Translations under genes and position numbers: made by a program
In this document: piece by piece, positions 51,993-61,708 of the stretch
Layout: every line of letters begins with the position of its first letter
How positions within the stretch are numbered: the first letter of the stretch is position 1
Notes under the pieces: model-generated
Databases searched by the model: none
What the model saw: the letters and a program-made list of their open reading frames with translations, nothing else
Told to the model about the DNA's origin: nothing
DNA from: Leptospiraceae bacterium
GTDB lineage: Bacteria; Spirochaetota; Leptospiria; Leptospirales; Leptonemataceae
DNA length: 64,000 nucleotides
Assembly: GCA_026418015.1 (NCBI GenBank)
Contig: JAOACE010000008.1
Span: 1 to 64,000, forward strand
Direction: 5' to 3'

Positions 51993-53384
51993 TTACCCAT
52001 CTTTAAAACGTTCTATACATTTGTCGATTGCGCCCAACTTTCTTATCACTTCCATATATTCGTTTTCTGGAATAGAATCGTATACAATACCACCCGAAGC
52101 TCTCGCGAAAGCTTTTTCTTCCGAAACAAAAAATGTTCGTATAGGTATTGCAAAAGTACAATTTCCATCGAAACCAAAATGTCCCACTGCTCCCCCATAG
52201 GGACCTCTGGGAGAATTTTCGATTCTTTCGATAATCTTCATCGATTCGATTTTAGGTGCACCAGATAACGTACCTGCGGGAAAGACACTCGCTAGACCAT
52301 CAAACATTGTATAATTCTTTTTTATTAAACCAGTAACTTCGCTCGAAATATGTTGAACATGACTAAACTTTTTTATATCCATTAAATGGCGTATCTTAAC
52401 AGTACCAGGTTTTGCAACACGTCCTAAATCGTTTCTGTGTAAATCTACCAACATGTTGTGTTCTGCAATTTCTTTTGGGTCGTTTAAAAGTTTTCTTGCT
52501 AAAGCTATATCTTCTTCTGGAGTTTGTCCCCTTTGTATGGTTCCAGCTAAAGGAAATGTTTCCATTTCGCCATTTCTTAAACGAAATACCAATTCGGGAC
52601 TAGCACCTATTAAATATTTATTATAATTAAATTTTATAAAAAACATATGAGGAGATGGGTTAATCATTCTTAATTCTTTGTAGAATAAAAATAAACTATT
52701 AGGATTGATAATTTCGTAATTCTTCTGGAATCCTATTTGACATTGAAATGTATTTCCTTTTATGATTTCTTCTTTTACAGATTCCACCATTTCTTTGTGT
52801 TGCTCTTTTGTTGCGGACTGATTGATATACTTTATTTTTAACTGTGATTTTTGTTTTATGTTATCGTCCTTTAAATAATTTTCTAATAATTTTATTCTAT
52901 TTTCTTTATAAAAAAAATAGAATGTTTCTCCGGTCATCGTATCATAAACCAATCCATCTAAATAAAGACCAAACATAAACTGTGGAAAATCCGGATGCAA
53001 AGATAACTTTAAAACTGGTTCAAAATAAGTCATTGCATCATAACCTAAATATCCCACTAGGCCACCAGAATAAATTTTGGAAAGAATATTCTTGGGAAAC
53101 CAATTTGCAAGATAATAATAGGGATTTTTTGTTTCTATGGTAATTTGGTTTTTTTTATCGAACCATGTTAACTGATTCTTATGTGCGACAATGATAGCTT
53201 CTGGTTCAAATCCAATAACAGAATATCGAGAATTAATACTTTGTTCTCCTAAGGATTCTAAAAAAAAGCACGTTCCAAAATCTTGTTCTAATTTTTCGAA
53301 CAAAGTTAAAAAATTTATATCATTCCTAAGTCGAATGATTTCTGGCTTTCTTGGAATATCAATTTCTGGAAACTTCATTACCAT
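51993..53384 (-). CDS. trpE: Anthranilate synthase component I
   Basis: TrpE converts chorismate to anthranilate, the first step to tryptophan. The ~463-residue protein has the chorismate-binding core (FPLAGTIQRG, HNMLVDLHRNDLGRV, FPAGTLSGAPKI, PYGGAVGHFGFDG) and an N-terminal FFLESLGE resembling the LLES element of tryptophan feedback sites, which favours TrpE over PabB. Two ATGs (53384 and 53378) are possible; AAGG spacing slightly favours the second. It is the first gene of the trp/c-di-GMP/heme unit. No leader peptide with Trp codons was seen in the 108-nt divergent gap to proC. Confidence 0.92.
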   Translation of the reverse strand: MVMKFPEIDIPRKPEIIRLRNDINFLTLFEKLEQDFGTCFFLESLGEQSINSRYSVIGFEPEAIIVAHKNQLTWFDKKNQITIETKNPYYYLANWFPKNILSKIYSGGLVGYLGYDAMTYFEPVLKLSLHPDFPQFMFGLYLDGLVYDTMTGETFYFFYKENRIKLLENYLKDDNIKQKSQLKIKYINQSATKEQHKEMVESVKEEIIKGNTFQCQIGFQKNYEIINPNSLFLFYKELRMINPSPHMFFIKFNYNKYLIGASPELVFRLRNGEMETFPLAGTIQRGQTPEEDIALARKLLNDPKEIAEHNMLVDLHRNDLGRVAKPGTVKIRHLMDIKKFSHVQHISSEVTGLIKKNYTMFDGLASVFPAGTLSGAPKIESMKIIERIENSPRGPYGGAVGHFGFDGNCTFAIPIRTFFVSEEKAFARASGGIVYDSIPENEYMEVIRKLGAIDKCIERFKDG

Positions 53385-53492
53385 TAACCTTTTTTTTATA
53401 AATAATACTTTAAACAACCAAAAATCAAAGAGAATTTATGCAAATCTTAAAAAAGGTTTGAAGCTATATTAATAAAAAAAAATTTGATTTTG

Positions 53493-54293
53493 ATGAAAAT
53501 TGGTTTTCTTGGTTTTGGTAAAATGGCAAAAGCGATTGCCTATGGACTTCTCCAATCGAATTCTTCTTATCAGTTATATTGTTATGATATTCATCCTAAT
53601 ACATTTTCTGATTTTGAACAAAAAAACCTTATCAAGATTATACCAAATCTTCAAGCAATCGAAGAAGAATGTGATATTCTGATCTTTTCTGTAAAACCAA
53701 AAGATCTTAAAGATGTTGTTACAAGCTGTAAAGGTTATGATACAAAACACTACATAAGTATTGCAGCAGGAATTTCTACAAAAAAAATCCATGAATGGAA
53801 CTCCCATATTAAAAATTTATCTCGCGTAATGCCCAATTTAGGTGCCTTCGCAAAGCACTCTGTTAGCGCAATATTTTCTTCGAATCAAGAAACTTTAAAC
53901 TTAACAAAATCTATCTTCGATAACCTTGGTATTACCATCCTAATCGATAACGAAGAGCTTATGCACGCCATTACAGGATTATCGGGTTCTGGCCCTGCTT
54001 ATGTATTTTTGTTTCTTCAAGCTATGATAGAAGCAGGAATACGAGAAGGATTATCTTACGAATTGTCTTACCAAGCATCACTCCATACGATTTTGGGATC
54101 AGTTAAAGCATTATGGGAAAACAACCAAAAGAATCAAACCTTAACACATCCAGCAGATTGGATTAAAAATGTTACATCCCCCGGTGGAACAACCATAGAA
54201 GGATTAGTAGAACTCGAAAAAAATCATTTTAAATATGCAATATACAATGCTATCCACCAAGCTACCAATAAAAGTAAAGAATTAGGAAAATAA
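53493..54293 (+). CDS. proC: Pyrroline-5-carboxylate reductase
   Basis: ProC performs the last step of proline synthesis. The 266-residue protein has the Rossmann motif GFLGFGKMAKAIA, VMPNLGAF (usual RxMPNxP region) and the C-terminal signature GLSGSGPAYVFLFLQAMIEAG and VTSPGGTTIEGL. The ATG at 53493 lies three codons into a slightly longer TTG reading. It starts a plus-strand unit with DUF4254 (1-nt gap) and GT9. Confidence 0.95.
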   Translation: MKIGFLGFGKMAKAIAYGLLQSNSSYQLYCYDIHPNTFSDFEQKNLIKIIPNLQAIEEECDILIFSVKPKDLKDVVTSCKGYDTKHYISIAAGISTKKIHEWNSHIKNLSRVMPNLGAFAKHSVSAIFSSNQETLNLTKSIFDNLGITILIDNEELMHAITGLSGSGPAYVFLFLQAMIEAGIREGLSYELSYQASLHTILGSVKALWENNQKNQTLTHPADWIKNVTSPGGTTIEGLVELEKNHFKYAIYNAIHQATNKSKELGK

Positions 54294-54294
54294 A

Positions 54295-54927
54295 ATGAAC
54301 TACATCCAACATCCATCAGAATTAAGTGCAAAACGTGCAATAGAAATTTTTAATCAATCCATCATAGATTATCATAAAACAGACAATATTTACGAAAAAG
54401 AAAAAAATCCCTTCCCAGAAAATACAATCGAATGGTTACTTTATCATAAAAATTGGATCGATACAGTTCAATGGCACTTGGAAGATGAAATTCGCTCTCC
54501 CAACATAGAAGATAAGCAAGTCGTATTTTTAAAACGATGGATTGATCGATCCAACCAAGAAAGAAACGATACTGTTGAAAAAATTGATGACTGGTTTTTA
54601 TTGCAGTTTAAAAAAATTGTTCCTAAACCAAATGCAAAGATGAATTCCGAATCTCCAGCTTGGATATTAGATAGAATGTCCATCTTATGTTTAAAAATAT
54701 ATCACATGGAACAAGAAGTTCGAAGAGAAGATGCCAGTTTAGAACATATCGAAAAATGCAAAAATAAACTAAATATCTTGCTAGAACAACAGAAGGATCT
54801 TTCGATTTGCTATGATGAATACATCAGCGACATTTTAAACGGTGAAAAAATTATGAAGGTTTACAGACAAATGAAAATGTATAATGATGAAGAATTAAAC
54901 CCTGTCCTTCGCAAAAATAAACAATAA
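54295..54927 (+). CDS. DUF4254 protein, partner of the adjacent glycosyltransferase
   Basis: A 210-residue, all-helical soluble protein with the pattern of the DUF4254 family (NTIEWLLYHKNWIDTVQWHLEDEIRSP, RSNQERNDTVEKIDDW, LSILCLKIYHMEQEVRRED equivalents). Family members are usually encoded next to LPS glycosyltransferases, as here, where the stop codon shares bases with the GT9 start (TAATG). The conserved His, Glu and Asp residues suggest metal binding, but no activity is established. Confidence 0.85.
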   Translation: MNYIQHPSELSAKRAIEIFNQSIIDYHKTDNIYEKEKNPFPENTIEWLLYHKNWIDTVQWHLEDEIRSPNIEDKQVVFLKRWIDRSNQERNDTVEKIDDWFLLQFKKIVPKPNAKMNSESPAWILDRMSILCLKIYHMEQEVRREDASLEHIEKCKNKLNILLEQQKDLSICYDEYISDILNGEKIMKVYRQMKMYNDEELNPVLRKNKQ

Positions 54928-56090
54928 TGCATTTACTAGTTATAAGATTTTCTGCTATGGGGGATGTTGCATTGACAATCCCCGTAATTTCTTCGTTAGT
55001 GAGTTCCTATCCAGATGTACGTATCACTTATGTTACAAAAAAAGAACACGAAGCTTTTTTTTACAATATTCCTGGCGTAGAGGTTATTGGCATAGACTTA
55101 AAAGATAAACATTATCAAGGATTATGGGGAATCTATCGTTTATACAAAGAATTAAAACGCTTGGGACCTTATGATTATGGCATCGATTTACATGGAAGTC
55201 TAAGAAGTAAGTTATTAAAATTCTTTTTTGGAAAAGAACTAAAATTTGCAACAATCGTTAAAGGAAGAAAAGAAAAAAGACAACAAACAAGAAGAAAAAA
55301 TAAAATTCTTAAACCATTACCTCATACCGTAGAAAGATATTTGCATGTCTTCGAAAGAGCGGGATTTTATCCTAAGTTGTTAAAAGGTCCTTATATAACC
55401 TTAGATATTCAAGCAAAAAAATTGGCCAAAGATTTTCTAATAAAAAATCAAATTACAAAAAAAGAAGAATTATGGATTGGAATTGCACCATTTGCAGGAC
55501 ATATACCTAAAACATGGCCACTTTTTAAAGTCAAAAAACTGATAGAAATCATCAAAAATCAACTAAAATGTAAAATCTTTTTATTCGGAGGAGGTAAAAA
55601 AGAAATCGAATTATTGAACGAAATACATCAAGAATTTAAGGATACAACCATTGTTGTTGCAGGAAAATTAAGTTTAGATGGCGAAATGACATTGATGGAA
55701 CGATTAGATTTAATGATAGCGATGGATTCTTTTAATATGCACATTGCAAGTTTGATCGGTATACCCGTAATATCTATCTGGGGAGCAACTCATCCCTATT
55801 CTGGGTTCGGTCCTTTTGGACAAAACGAAAAAAACATTGTTCAAATTCCAACAGAGATATTACCATGTAGACCATGCGCAATTTTTGGTAATAAAAAATG
55901 TTATAGAAAAGATTTGGCATGCATGTATTGGATAGAACCAGAAGATGTATTCGAAAAAATCTGCGAAGTGTTAAAAATACCTTGTCCCGATTTTATTGCC
56001 ATCAGAAATACAATAATAAATAATTATTATAAAAAAAATAAATTATCTTCTATGGCGCAAAACCAAGTAAAGAGCGATTCCCACAAATAA
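54927..56090 (+). CDS. Glycosyltransferase family 9 (heptosyltransferase-like)
   Basis: The 387-residue GT-B enzyme has the ADP-heptose transferase pattern: N-terminal VIRFSAMGDVALTIPVI, the acceptor-side YDYGIDLHGSLRSK and the nucleotide-sugar half with APFAGHIPKTWP, AMDSFNMHIASLIGIPVISIWGATHP and a Cys-rich end (LPCRPCAIFGNKKC). It probably builds lipopolysaccharide core or another surface glycan. Its last 48 nt overlap the convergent LptF/G-like gene. Confidence 0.9.
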   Translation: MHLLVIRFSAMGDVALTIPVISSLVSSYPDVRITYVTKKEHEAFFYNIPGVEVIGIDLKDKHYQGLWGIYRLYKELKRLGPYDYGIDLHGSLRSKLLKFFFGKELKFATIVKGRKEKRQQTRRKNKILKPLPHTVERYLHVFERAGFYPKLLKGPYITLDIQAKKLAKDFLIKNQITKKEELWIGIAPFAGHIPKTWPLFKVKKLIEIIKNQLKCKIFLFGGGKKEIELLNEIHQEFKDTTIVVAGKLSLDGEMTLMERLDLMIAMDSFNMHIASLIGIPVISIWGATHPYSGFGPFGQNEKNIVQIPTEILPCRPCAIFGNKKCYRKDLACMYWIEPEDVFEKICEVLKIPCPDFIAIRNTIINNYYKKNKLSSMAQNQVKSDSHK

Positions 56091-57158
56091 AAACAAAGGT
56101 CCCCATCCAGCAACAATAGAAGGAAGTATACCACTTTCGCCTAAATTTAACCCTAAACGAAACAGAATTTGATATAAAAAGATTGTTAGCGTAGAAAATA
56201 ATAAAGATTTTATAAATGGATTTCCTTCTCGTAAACCTCCCATATTTCCAGTTATTGCACCAATGATGGTAATAACGATGCAAAAGAAAGGAAAAGACAG
56301 CATGGAATGATAATGAACTTCGTAAGAACTTGAGTCTAATGAATATTTTTTTCGAAATTCAATCTCTTGTTTTAATTCCTCTAAGCTTAATTCCGTAGGA
56401 TTTTTGGTGGGGTTTTCGAAAAAATCTAGGTTTTCTAAAAATTCATACTCTTTTTCGAGGTAAAAATTAACTTTAATAATGTTTAAATTTTCGTCGAAGT
56501 AAATTTCGCGAACCTTTTTTAATATCCATTTTTTGGATTGCTGATCGTATTTTGCACTTTCTGACTCGATAATTATTTCAGGTAATTCTAAATGATCGAT
56601 TTTTTTGAATTTATAAACATGAAACCCACCCACAATTTCTTTGGTTTGAGAATCATAATACTGAATAAAATAATAACTATCTTTCCCTTTTAGGTTTATC
56701 TGAAAAATCACATCTTTCGGAGCCTTCATTTTTTTTATATTTTTTTTGTATTCATTCAAATATCTTTGAGAAATCTTATTATAAGGTACAACAATCCTAT
56801 CTTGTAAAAATAAAACAATTAAACTTAGAAAAACAGAAATTATCATAATTCCTAAAATTGCGCGATAAAAAGATATTCCAGAAGAAAATATTGCTATAAA
56901 TTCTTTATCATTAGTCATATGAGAAATTACAAATGTTATAGAGAACATTATAGCAGCAGGTATTACAAAAACAGAAATCTGTGGAATTGAATAAAACAAC
57001 GACAAATACAATAATTTTTTACTTTGAGTTGTTTCGATCTTCATTGCATCTAAGAGATTGATCATGATAAAAACAAAAACCAATCCAATTAAAGAAAATA
57101 AAAAAGCTTTAATAAATTGAATGGTAATATATCGATCTAATATTTTGATATAAAACAT
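56043..57158 (-). CDS. LptF/LptG-family LPS export permease
   Basis: A 371-residue YjgP/YjgQ-type permease: membrane helices at the N-terminus (about three, from FIKAFLFSLIGLVFVFIMI), a periplasmic jellyroll-like region (~130-260) and about three C-terminal helices. The short element IAIFSSGISFYRAILG after the second helix (usually LRAxGxS) is typical. Such subunits pair in the LptB2FG transporter that extracts lipopolysaccharide. F and G cannot be told apart from sequence alone; only one is in the window. Confidence 0.9.
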   Translation of the reverse strand: MFYIKILDRYITIQFIKAFLFSLIGLVFVFIMINLLDAMKIETTQSKKLLYLSLFYSIPQISVFVIPAAIMFSITFVISHMTNDKEFIAIFSSGISFYRAILGIMIISVFLSLIVLFLQDRIVVPYNKISQRYLNEYKKNIKKMKAPKDVIFQINLKGKDSYYFIQYYDSQTKEIVGGFHVYKFKKIDHLELPEIIIESESAKYDQQSKKWILKKVREIYFDENLNIIKVNFYLEKEYEFLENLDFFENPTKNPTELSLEELKQEIEFRKKYSLDSSSYEVHYHSMLSFPFFCIVITIIGAITGNMGGLREGNPFIKSLLFSTLTIFLYQILFRLGLNLGESGILPSIVAGWGPLFLFVGIALYLVLRHRR

Positions 57159-57893
57159 CTAAATTAACGGAGAAAAAATACTATTAATAGGAAATCCCAG
57201 TATATATCCGAAAAAACTAATCGTAATAGCGGCAGTTAAAGGTATGGTTAAATTATCATCAATTAACCCCATCAAAGCAGTAAAAGAAAAAAATTCGATT
57301 AAAGTTGTAAAAAACGACGTTAAAGTTAATAGAATAAGAATTCGTAAAATATTTTGATTCGACAAAAATAAAGCACTATTGCTGTTGTTAATAAAAGAAA
57401 TCAACATTAAAAATAACAAAGATACAACAAAAGAAGAAATAAAAAAAGCAACTGCACCTTCCAACGTTTTTCCGTTTTTAAACTTAATTTTACCGTAATA
57501 AATACCAAAATATGCTGCAATGGGATCGCTTATCATCAAGATTAAGCAAGAGATTGCTATCACTTCTTTGGTAAAAAAAAGAAATAATAAAAAATTCGCC
57601 AAAATATAAGAAATCGAACCATGAATCTGATGATACTCTGACTTTTTTAATAGTGGTCCAGTTACGCGAATAAAAAACTGATTAAATGGTTCATGATTTA
57701 AACGAATTAGTTCTACAATTAATAAAAAAATCAAAAAAATCAAAATTAAGTACATTCCTATAAACCGAGTTATATGGGGATTTTCTGGTTCAACAAAACG
57801 AAATACATCTAAATATAATAATAAAGGAATAATTAATCCCAATAGATGCCATAACTTTCTTTTTAGGTTAAATTTAGAATCTTTATTTTCCAT
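57159..57893 (-). CDS. Dolichol/phytol/diacylglycerol kinase-type (CTP-dependent) membrane protein
   Basis: A 244-residue protein with about seven membrane helices. It begins with FNLKRKLWHLLGLIIP and contains SDPIAAYFGIYYGKIKFKNGKTLEGA, the signature shared by SEC59 dolichol kinase, plant phytol kinase (VTE5) and yeast Dgk1, a relative of CDP-diglyceride synthases. The lipid substrate is not known; in bacteria an isoprenoid or diacylglycerol is plausible. No gap to LptF/G and 3 nt from the hydrolase gene. Confidence 0.85.
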   Translation of the reverse strand: MENKDSKFNLKRKLWHLLGLIIPLLLYLDVFRFVEPENPHITRFIGMYLILIFLIFLLIVELIRLNHEPFNQFFIRVTGPLLKKSEYHQIHGSISYILANFLLFLFFTKEVIAISCLILMISDPIAAYFGIYYGKIKFKNGKTLEGAVAFFISSFVVSLLFLMLISFINNSNSALFLSNQNILRILILLTLTSFFTTLIEFFSFTALMGLIDDNLTIPLTAAITISFFGYILGFPINSIFSPLI

Positions 57894-57896
57894 TCG

Positions 57897-58985
57897 TTAA
57901 TCCCTTAATATAAAGTCTTCTGTTGATTGATTACTTTTTGTAACAAACAACCGATTTTTTGCTTCTAAACCTAAAAACAATTGATATAAATCTGTCAAGA
58001 TCGATCTACTAGAATAATATCCGTGTCCCAAGCCACCTATGCCCATGATAGGAGAATCAACCCGTTGTACATTTATTACATCGATGCCTGGAACTTTATA
58101 ACATTGTCCAATTCTTCTTGTTCCATTTACTTTTTCTGATGCTTTTAAAGCATTATCATTCGGCGAACAATAAATCGTAATGCGATTCGAGCATGCTTTT
58201 AAATCATTCGCAACATTTCGAAAAGTATCTACGGGAAAATCTGGCGCGTTAAAAATAATTTCTCTAAACTTAATTTTCTCTTGTTTTGATTGGCGTAGTT
58301 CTACCAAAGCAGGAATCACAATTTGATGTCCCATAGAATGAACAATCAAATATAATTTTGTATCTTTATCGATAGAATTACTTAGCTCTTGGAGAAATTC
58401 TTTAAATATGGGAATAGAAATCTTTGCATTTTCTTGATTTTTTTTATAAGTTTCGTTTATAAAAAGATTTGATAAAAATCCTTCTTGAGAAGAACCGGCA
58501 GGCCATGTAAAGACTATACTTAATCCTTGAAATTTTAGGTCATAATGGATTTGAGCTATTCGATAGATGGCTTCTTCGAATTCTACATTAAACCCATGAA
58601 CAAAAATCAAAATTTCTTTATGTTTTTTTAAATTGTTATAAAAATTTTCTTTGTTTAAAGAATGAAAGTTTGTACTAAAAAAAAATTTGTTTTTGTCTAA
58701 TATCACGTTGTTCGAAGTGTCTAAGGCACCGATACTATGCTCACGAGGAACGTTTACCGTACAAGAAAGATATTTTACCGAAGAAGGTGCATTTCGAAAA
58801 TATTTATTGTTACAGTCTTCGGTTGCATTCGTGGTATTTCTGTTGGTTATTATAGATATAGTTAATTCTTTTGTATCTACAAATGGTTCGATAATTCGTT
58901 CGTTTAAAATCTTATCTAATTCTATTTTTTCTGTTGTCTTACAAAAAGAAAAAAACAAAAAAACTAAGAGAATTTTTCTTTTCAT
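57897..58985 (-). CDS. Alpha/beta-hydrolase lipoprotein (DUF900-like)
   Basis: The 362-residue protein starts with a lipoprotein signal (MKRKILLVFLFFSFC, C15). The hydrolase core has the oxyanion-side IFVHGFNVEFEEAIYR, FTWPAGSS and the nucleophile Ser in LIVHSMGHQIV, then the DUF900-like end with IDVINVQRVDSPIMGIGGLGHGYYSS holding the catalytic His. Lipid or peptide ester cleavage at the envelope is likely. It lies 2 nt after lysS, so it depends on that promoter. Confidence 0.85.
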   Translation of the reverse strand: MKRKILLVFLFFSFCKTTEKIELDKILNERIIEPFVDTKELTISIITNRNTTNATEDCNNKYFRNAPSSVKYLSCTVNVPREHSIGALDTSNNVILDKNKFFFSTNFHSLNKENFYNNLKKHKEILIFVHGFNVEFEEAIYRIAQIHYDLKFQGLSIVFTWPAGSSQEGFLSNLFINETYKKNQENAKISIPIFKEFLQELSNSIDKDTKLYLIVHSMGHQIVIPALVELRQSKQEKIKFREIIFNAPDFPVDTFRNVANDLKACSNRITIYCSPNDNALKASEKVNGTRRIGQCYKVPGIDVINVQRVDSPIMGIGGLGHGYYSSRSILTDLYQLFLGLEAKNRLFVTKSNQSTEDFILRD

Positions 58986-58987
58986 TT

Positions 58988-60496
58988 TTAGACCTTTTCT
59001 ATTTCTTCTGGTTTTTCTGGTCTTAACAGAGGAAACAAAATTGTATCTCTAATCGAATGTTTGTTGGTAAGTAGCATTACCAATCGATCAATTCCAATAC
59101 CTAAACCACCGGCAGGAGGCATTCCATATTCCAATGCTCTAATATAATCATAATCCATGTATTGTGCTTCTTCGTCACCTGCTTCCCTTTTTTTGACTTG
59201 TTCTAAAAATCGTTCTTTTTGATCGAAGGGATCGTTTAATTCGCTAAATGCATTGCCAACCTCTCTACCAGCAATATAAGGTTCGAACCTATCTACAAAA
59301 CGTGGATCTTCTTTGTTAGCTTTTGCTAATGGAGAGATTTCCTTAGGATACTTTACTACAAAAATTGGTTGAATTAAGTTTTTTTCTACCGCTTCGTCGA
59401 ATAGGATTTCTGCAACTTCCCAAATACTCTTTACATGTTGAAACAATTCTTTCGAAAATCCCCTCGAAATTGCTTGTTGTATAACATTCTCTAATGTGGA
59501 TTCTGGTTGAATTTCTACACCAGAATATTGTTTTATCGCCTCTAAATAACTAATTTGTTTCCAAGGTGGAGTTAAATCGATTTCGTGATCTTCGTAATGG
59601 ATTTTAAGTGTTCCAAGAATTTCTTTTGCAACAGATGTAATCAGACGTTCACATAAATCCATCATAGTATACATATTCCCATATGCCATGTAGACTTCTA
59701 ACATCGTAAATTCTGGATTATGTTTATAGCTAATACCTTCGTTTCTAAAATTTCTGTTTAATTCAAATACTTTTGTAAAACCACCTACAAGAAGTCGCTT
59801 TAAATAGAGTTCTGGTGCTATTCTTAAATATAAATCGATATCCAAAGCATTATGATGAGTAATAAAAGGTCTTGCACTTGCACCACCAGGAATAGGTTGC
59901 ATCATTGGAGTTTCTACTTCTAAGTATCCTTCATTGGTTAAAAAATTTCTTATAAAAGAAATGATTTTTGAACGAATTACGAAAGTTTCTCTTACTTCTG
60001 GATTAACAATTAAATCTACATAACGAAGTCTATAACGTTGCTCTTTATCAGAAAAAGCATCATAAACCTTTCCATCTGCTTCTTTTACTACGGGCAGTGG
60101 TCTAAGACATTTTGCTAAAAGCTCTAATTTTTCTACATGTAAAGTTTTCTCTCCGACCTTGGTTAAAAACAAATAGCCAGAAATACCAAGAATATCTCCT
60201 AAATCCAAGTTCTTTACTATATCGAAATCCACCTCTTTTTCGTCTTGTCTTACATAAAACTGAATTTTTCCCGTATCGTCTTCGATGGTAAAAAAACCGG
60301 CTTTCCCCATCATTCTTTTCGAACGAACCCTGCCAGCAATGGAATACTTGATGGATTCGTTATAAAGAGATGGATCAATTTCTAATAATTCTTTAATTGT
60401 ATGTTTTCTGTCGAATTCCTTTTGGTATGGATCGTAGTTTTTTTCTCTAAGTTTTTTAAGTTTTTCTAACCTTACTTCGTATTGATCATTCATCAA
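58988..60496 (-). CDS. lysS: Lysyl-tRNA synthetase, class II
   Basis: The 502-residue enzyme has an N-terminal OB anticodon-binding domain ([23 protein letters not shown]) and the class II motifs: motif 2 [18 protein letters not shown] and motif 3 [15 protein letters not shown]. It is therefore bacterial class II LysRS rather than the class I enzyme of Borrelia and Treponema. It heads a minus-strand operon with three envelope genes. Confidence 0.97.
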   Translation of the reverse strand: MMNDQYEVRLEKLKKLREKNYDPYQKEFDRKHTIKELLEIDPSLYNESIKYSIAGRVRSKRMMGKAGFFTIEDDTGKIQFYVRQDEKEVDFDIVKNLDLGDILGISGYLFLTKVGEKTLHVEKLELLAKCLRPLPVVKEADGKVYDAFSDKEQRYRLRYVDLIVNPEVRETFVIRSKIISFIRNFLTNEGYLEVETPMMQPIPGGASARPFITHHNALDIDLYLRIAPELYLKRLLVGGFTKVFELNRNFRNEGISYKHNPEFTMLEVYMAYGNMYTMMDLCERLITSVAKEILGTLKIHYEDHEIDLTPPWKQISYLEAIKQYSGVEIQPESTLENVIQQAISRGFSKELFQHVKSIWEVAEILFDEAVEKNLIQPIFVVKYPKEISPLAKANKEDPRFVDRFEPYIAGREVGNAFSELNDPFDQKERFLEQVKKREAGDEEAQYMDYDYIRALEYGMPPAGGLGIGIDRLVMLLTNKHSIRDTILFPLLRPEKPEEIEKV

Positions 60497-60576
60497 AGAC
60501 CATTTTTTTTAAGTGTTTTACTAAAAAAGCATAAATTTCAAAATATAATTTACTGACTTAAAGAAAATTAAAAGGA

Positions 60577-60606
60577 TTGACAAAAAATTTAATTTTTTTT
60601 TATAGT
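60577..60606 (+). promoter_or_regulatory. Promoter of the second M23 peptidase gene
   Basis: TTGACA at 60577-60582 and TATAGT at 60601-60606 (18-nt spacer), 17 nt before the ATG at 60623. No clear Shine-Dalgarno sequence. This is the best-formed promoter in the window. Confidence 0.6.
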
Positions 60607-60622
60607 TTAAATAATTTACATT

Positions 60623-61708
60623 ATGATAAATTTACAAAGCAAATTGCAATCATGGTTATTATCCTTAAAAGAAAAGCTATTATTTTATAAAAATGATTTA
60701 ATCAATTATTTACAAAAAAAATCGGTTGAACGACTAACCATCATGTTTATTCCCCATGGGAATGAAAAGATTTATAGCTTTCATTTAAGTTTTTTGATGA
60801 TTTTATTTTTAGTAGTTCTTTTTTCTTCTCTTTTAGCGGTAAGTTTGTCTGGTTATTTTAAATACAAAGAAATCTCTTCAAAAATAGAAGAATTAAAAAA
60901 ACTCTATGGTAAGAATTATCAAAATACCTATATCGTCCAAACAAAGTTAATGGATATCCAAAAAGAAATCAAAAATCAATCCAACAAAAACTTAAAGATT
61001 TTTTATAAAACAATTTTTAATTTAAACCAACTCCCCATTGATTATGATCAATCATTTGAAATTTCTTCTTCGATCTTAGAAGCAGAACTAAAAAACAACA
61101 AAGAAATTGCACCAAATTCAAAATATTTAAAAGCAACCTATATTTCTTCTGGAATAAAACAATATTTAAGCAGCCATCATAAGATTATATTTCAAAACAA
61201 AGAAAATATCATCAATAAATACAAGCTCATCTATGAATTACCCAATGGAAGACCAGTTGCATATTCTCGTTTTCGCGATACATCGGGTTATGGTTTAAGG
61301 TTAGATCCTGTCTCGAAAAGTTTTTTTGAATTCCATTCTGGGACAGATATGGCTGGCGCTTATAAAGAACCCATTTATTCTACTGCGGATGGTGTTGTAC
61401 ATAAAATCTTCTACGACGAAGGTTATGGAAATGCTATAATGATAAAACATTCTTATGGTTATTATACCCTTTATGCACATTTGGCTTTTCCCGCGGTAAG
61501 AGTTCAGCAAAAAATAAAAAAAGGTGATTTAGTAGGTTTTATGGGAGCAACAGGTCGTGTAACTGGTGTTCACTTACACTACGAAGTTTTGTTAAACGAA
61601 CAAATTCGAGTCAACCCATTGCATTTTATTTGCACCACAGATATCTATACATCACGTTGTAAATATTTTAATCAAGGTTATAGCGAAAAAGAAATAGAAG
61701 AAAATTAA
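60623..61708 (+). CDS. Membrane-anchored M23 (LytM) metallopeptidase
   Basis: The 361-residue protein has a ~50-residue cytoplasmic N-terminus, one transmembrane helix (~53-77, FLMILFLVVLFSSLLAVSL), a coiled-coil stretch, then the peptidase domain (~205-340). Zinc ligands lie in FHSGTD and VHLHYE. Features such as GYGLRLDP and GNAIMIKHSYGYYTLYAHL mark an intact LytM domain able to cut peptidoglycan cross-links. It probably acts in growth or division. It ends with a 4-nt overlap into convergent uvrA. Confidence 0.9.
   Translation: MINLQSKLQSWLLSLKEKLLFYKNDLINYLQKKSVERLTIMFIPHGNEKIYSFHLSFLMILFLVVLFSSLLAVSLSGYFKYKEISSKIEELKKLYGKNYQNTYIVQTKLMDIQKEIKNQSNKNLKIFYKTIFNLNQLPIDYDQSFEISSSILEAELKNNKEIAPNSKYLKATYISSGIKQYLSSHHKIIFQNKENIINKYKLIYELPNGRPVAYSRFRDTSGYGLRLDPVSKSFFEFHSGTDMAGAYKEPIYSTADGVVHKIFYDEGYGNAIMIKHSYGYYTLYAHLAFPAVRVQQKIKKGDLVGFMGATGRVTGVHLHYEVLLNEQIRVNPLHFICTTDIYTSRCKYFNQGYSEKEIEEN

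Noticed and set aside
53385-53492. Possible trp attenuator or HemR box before trpE
   Set aside because: No short Trp-rich leader frame, no strong hairpin with T-run, and no paired TGACA elements were found.
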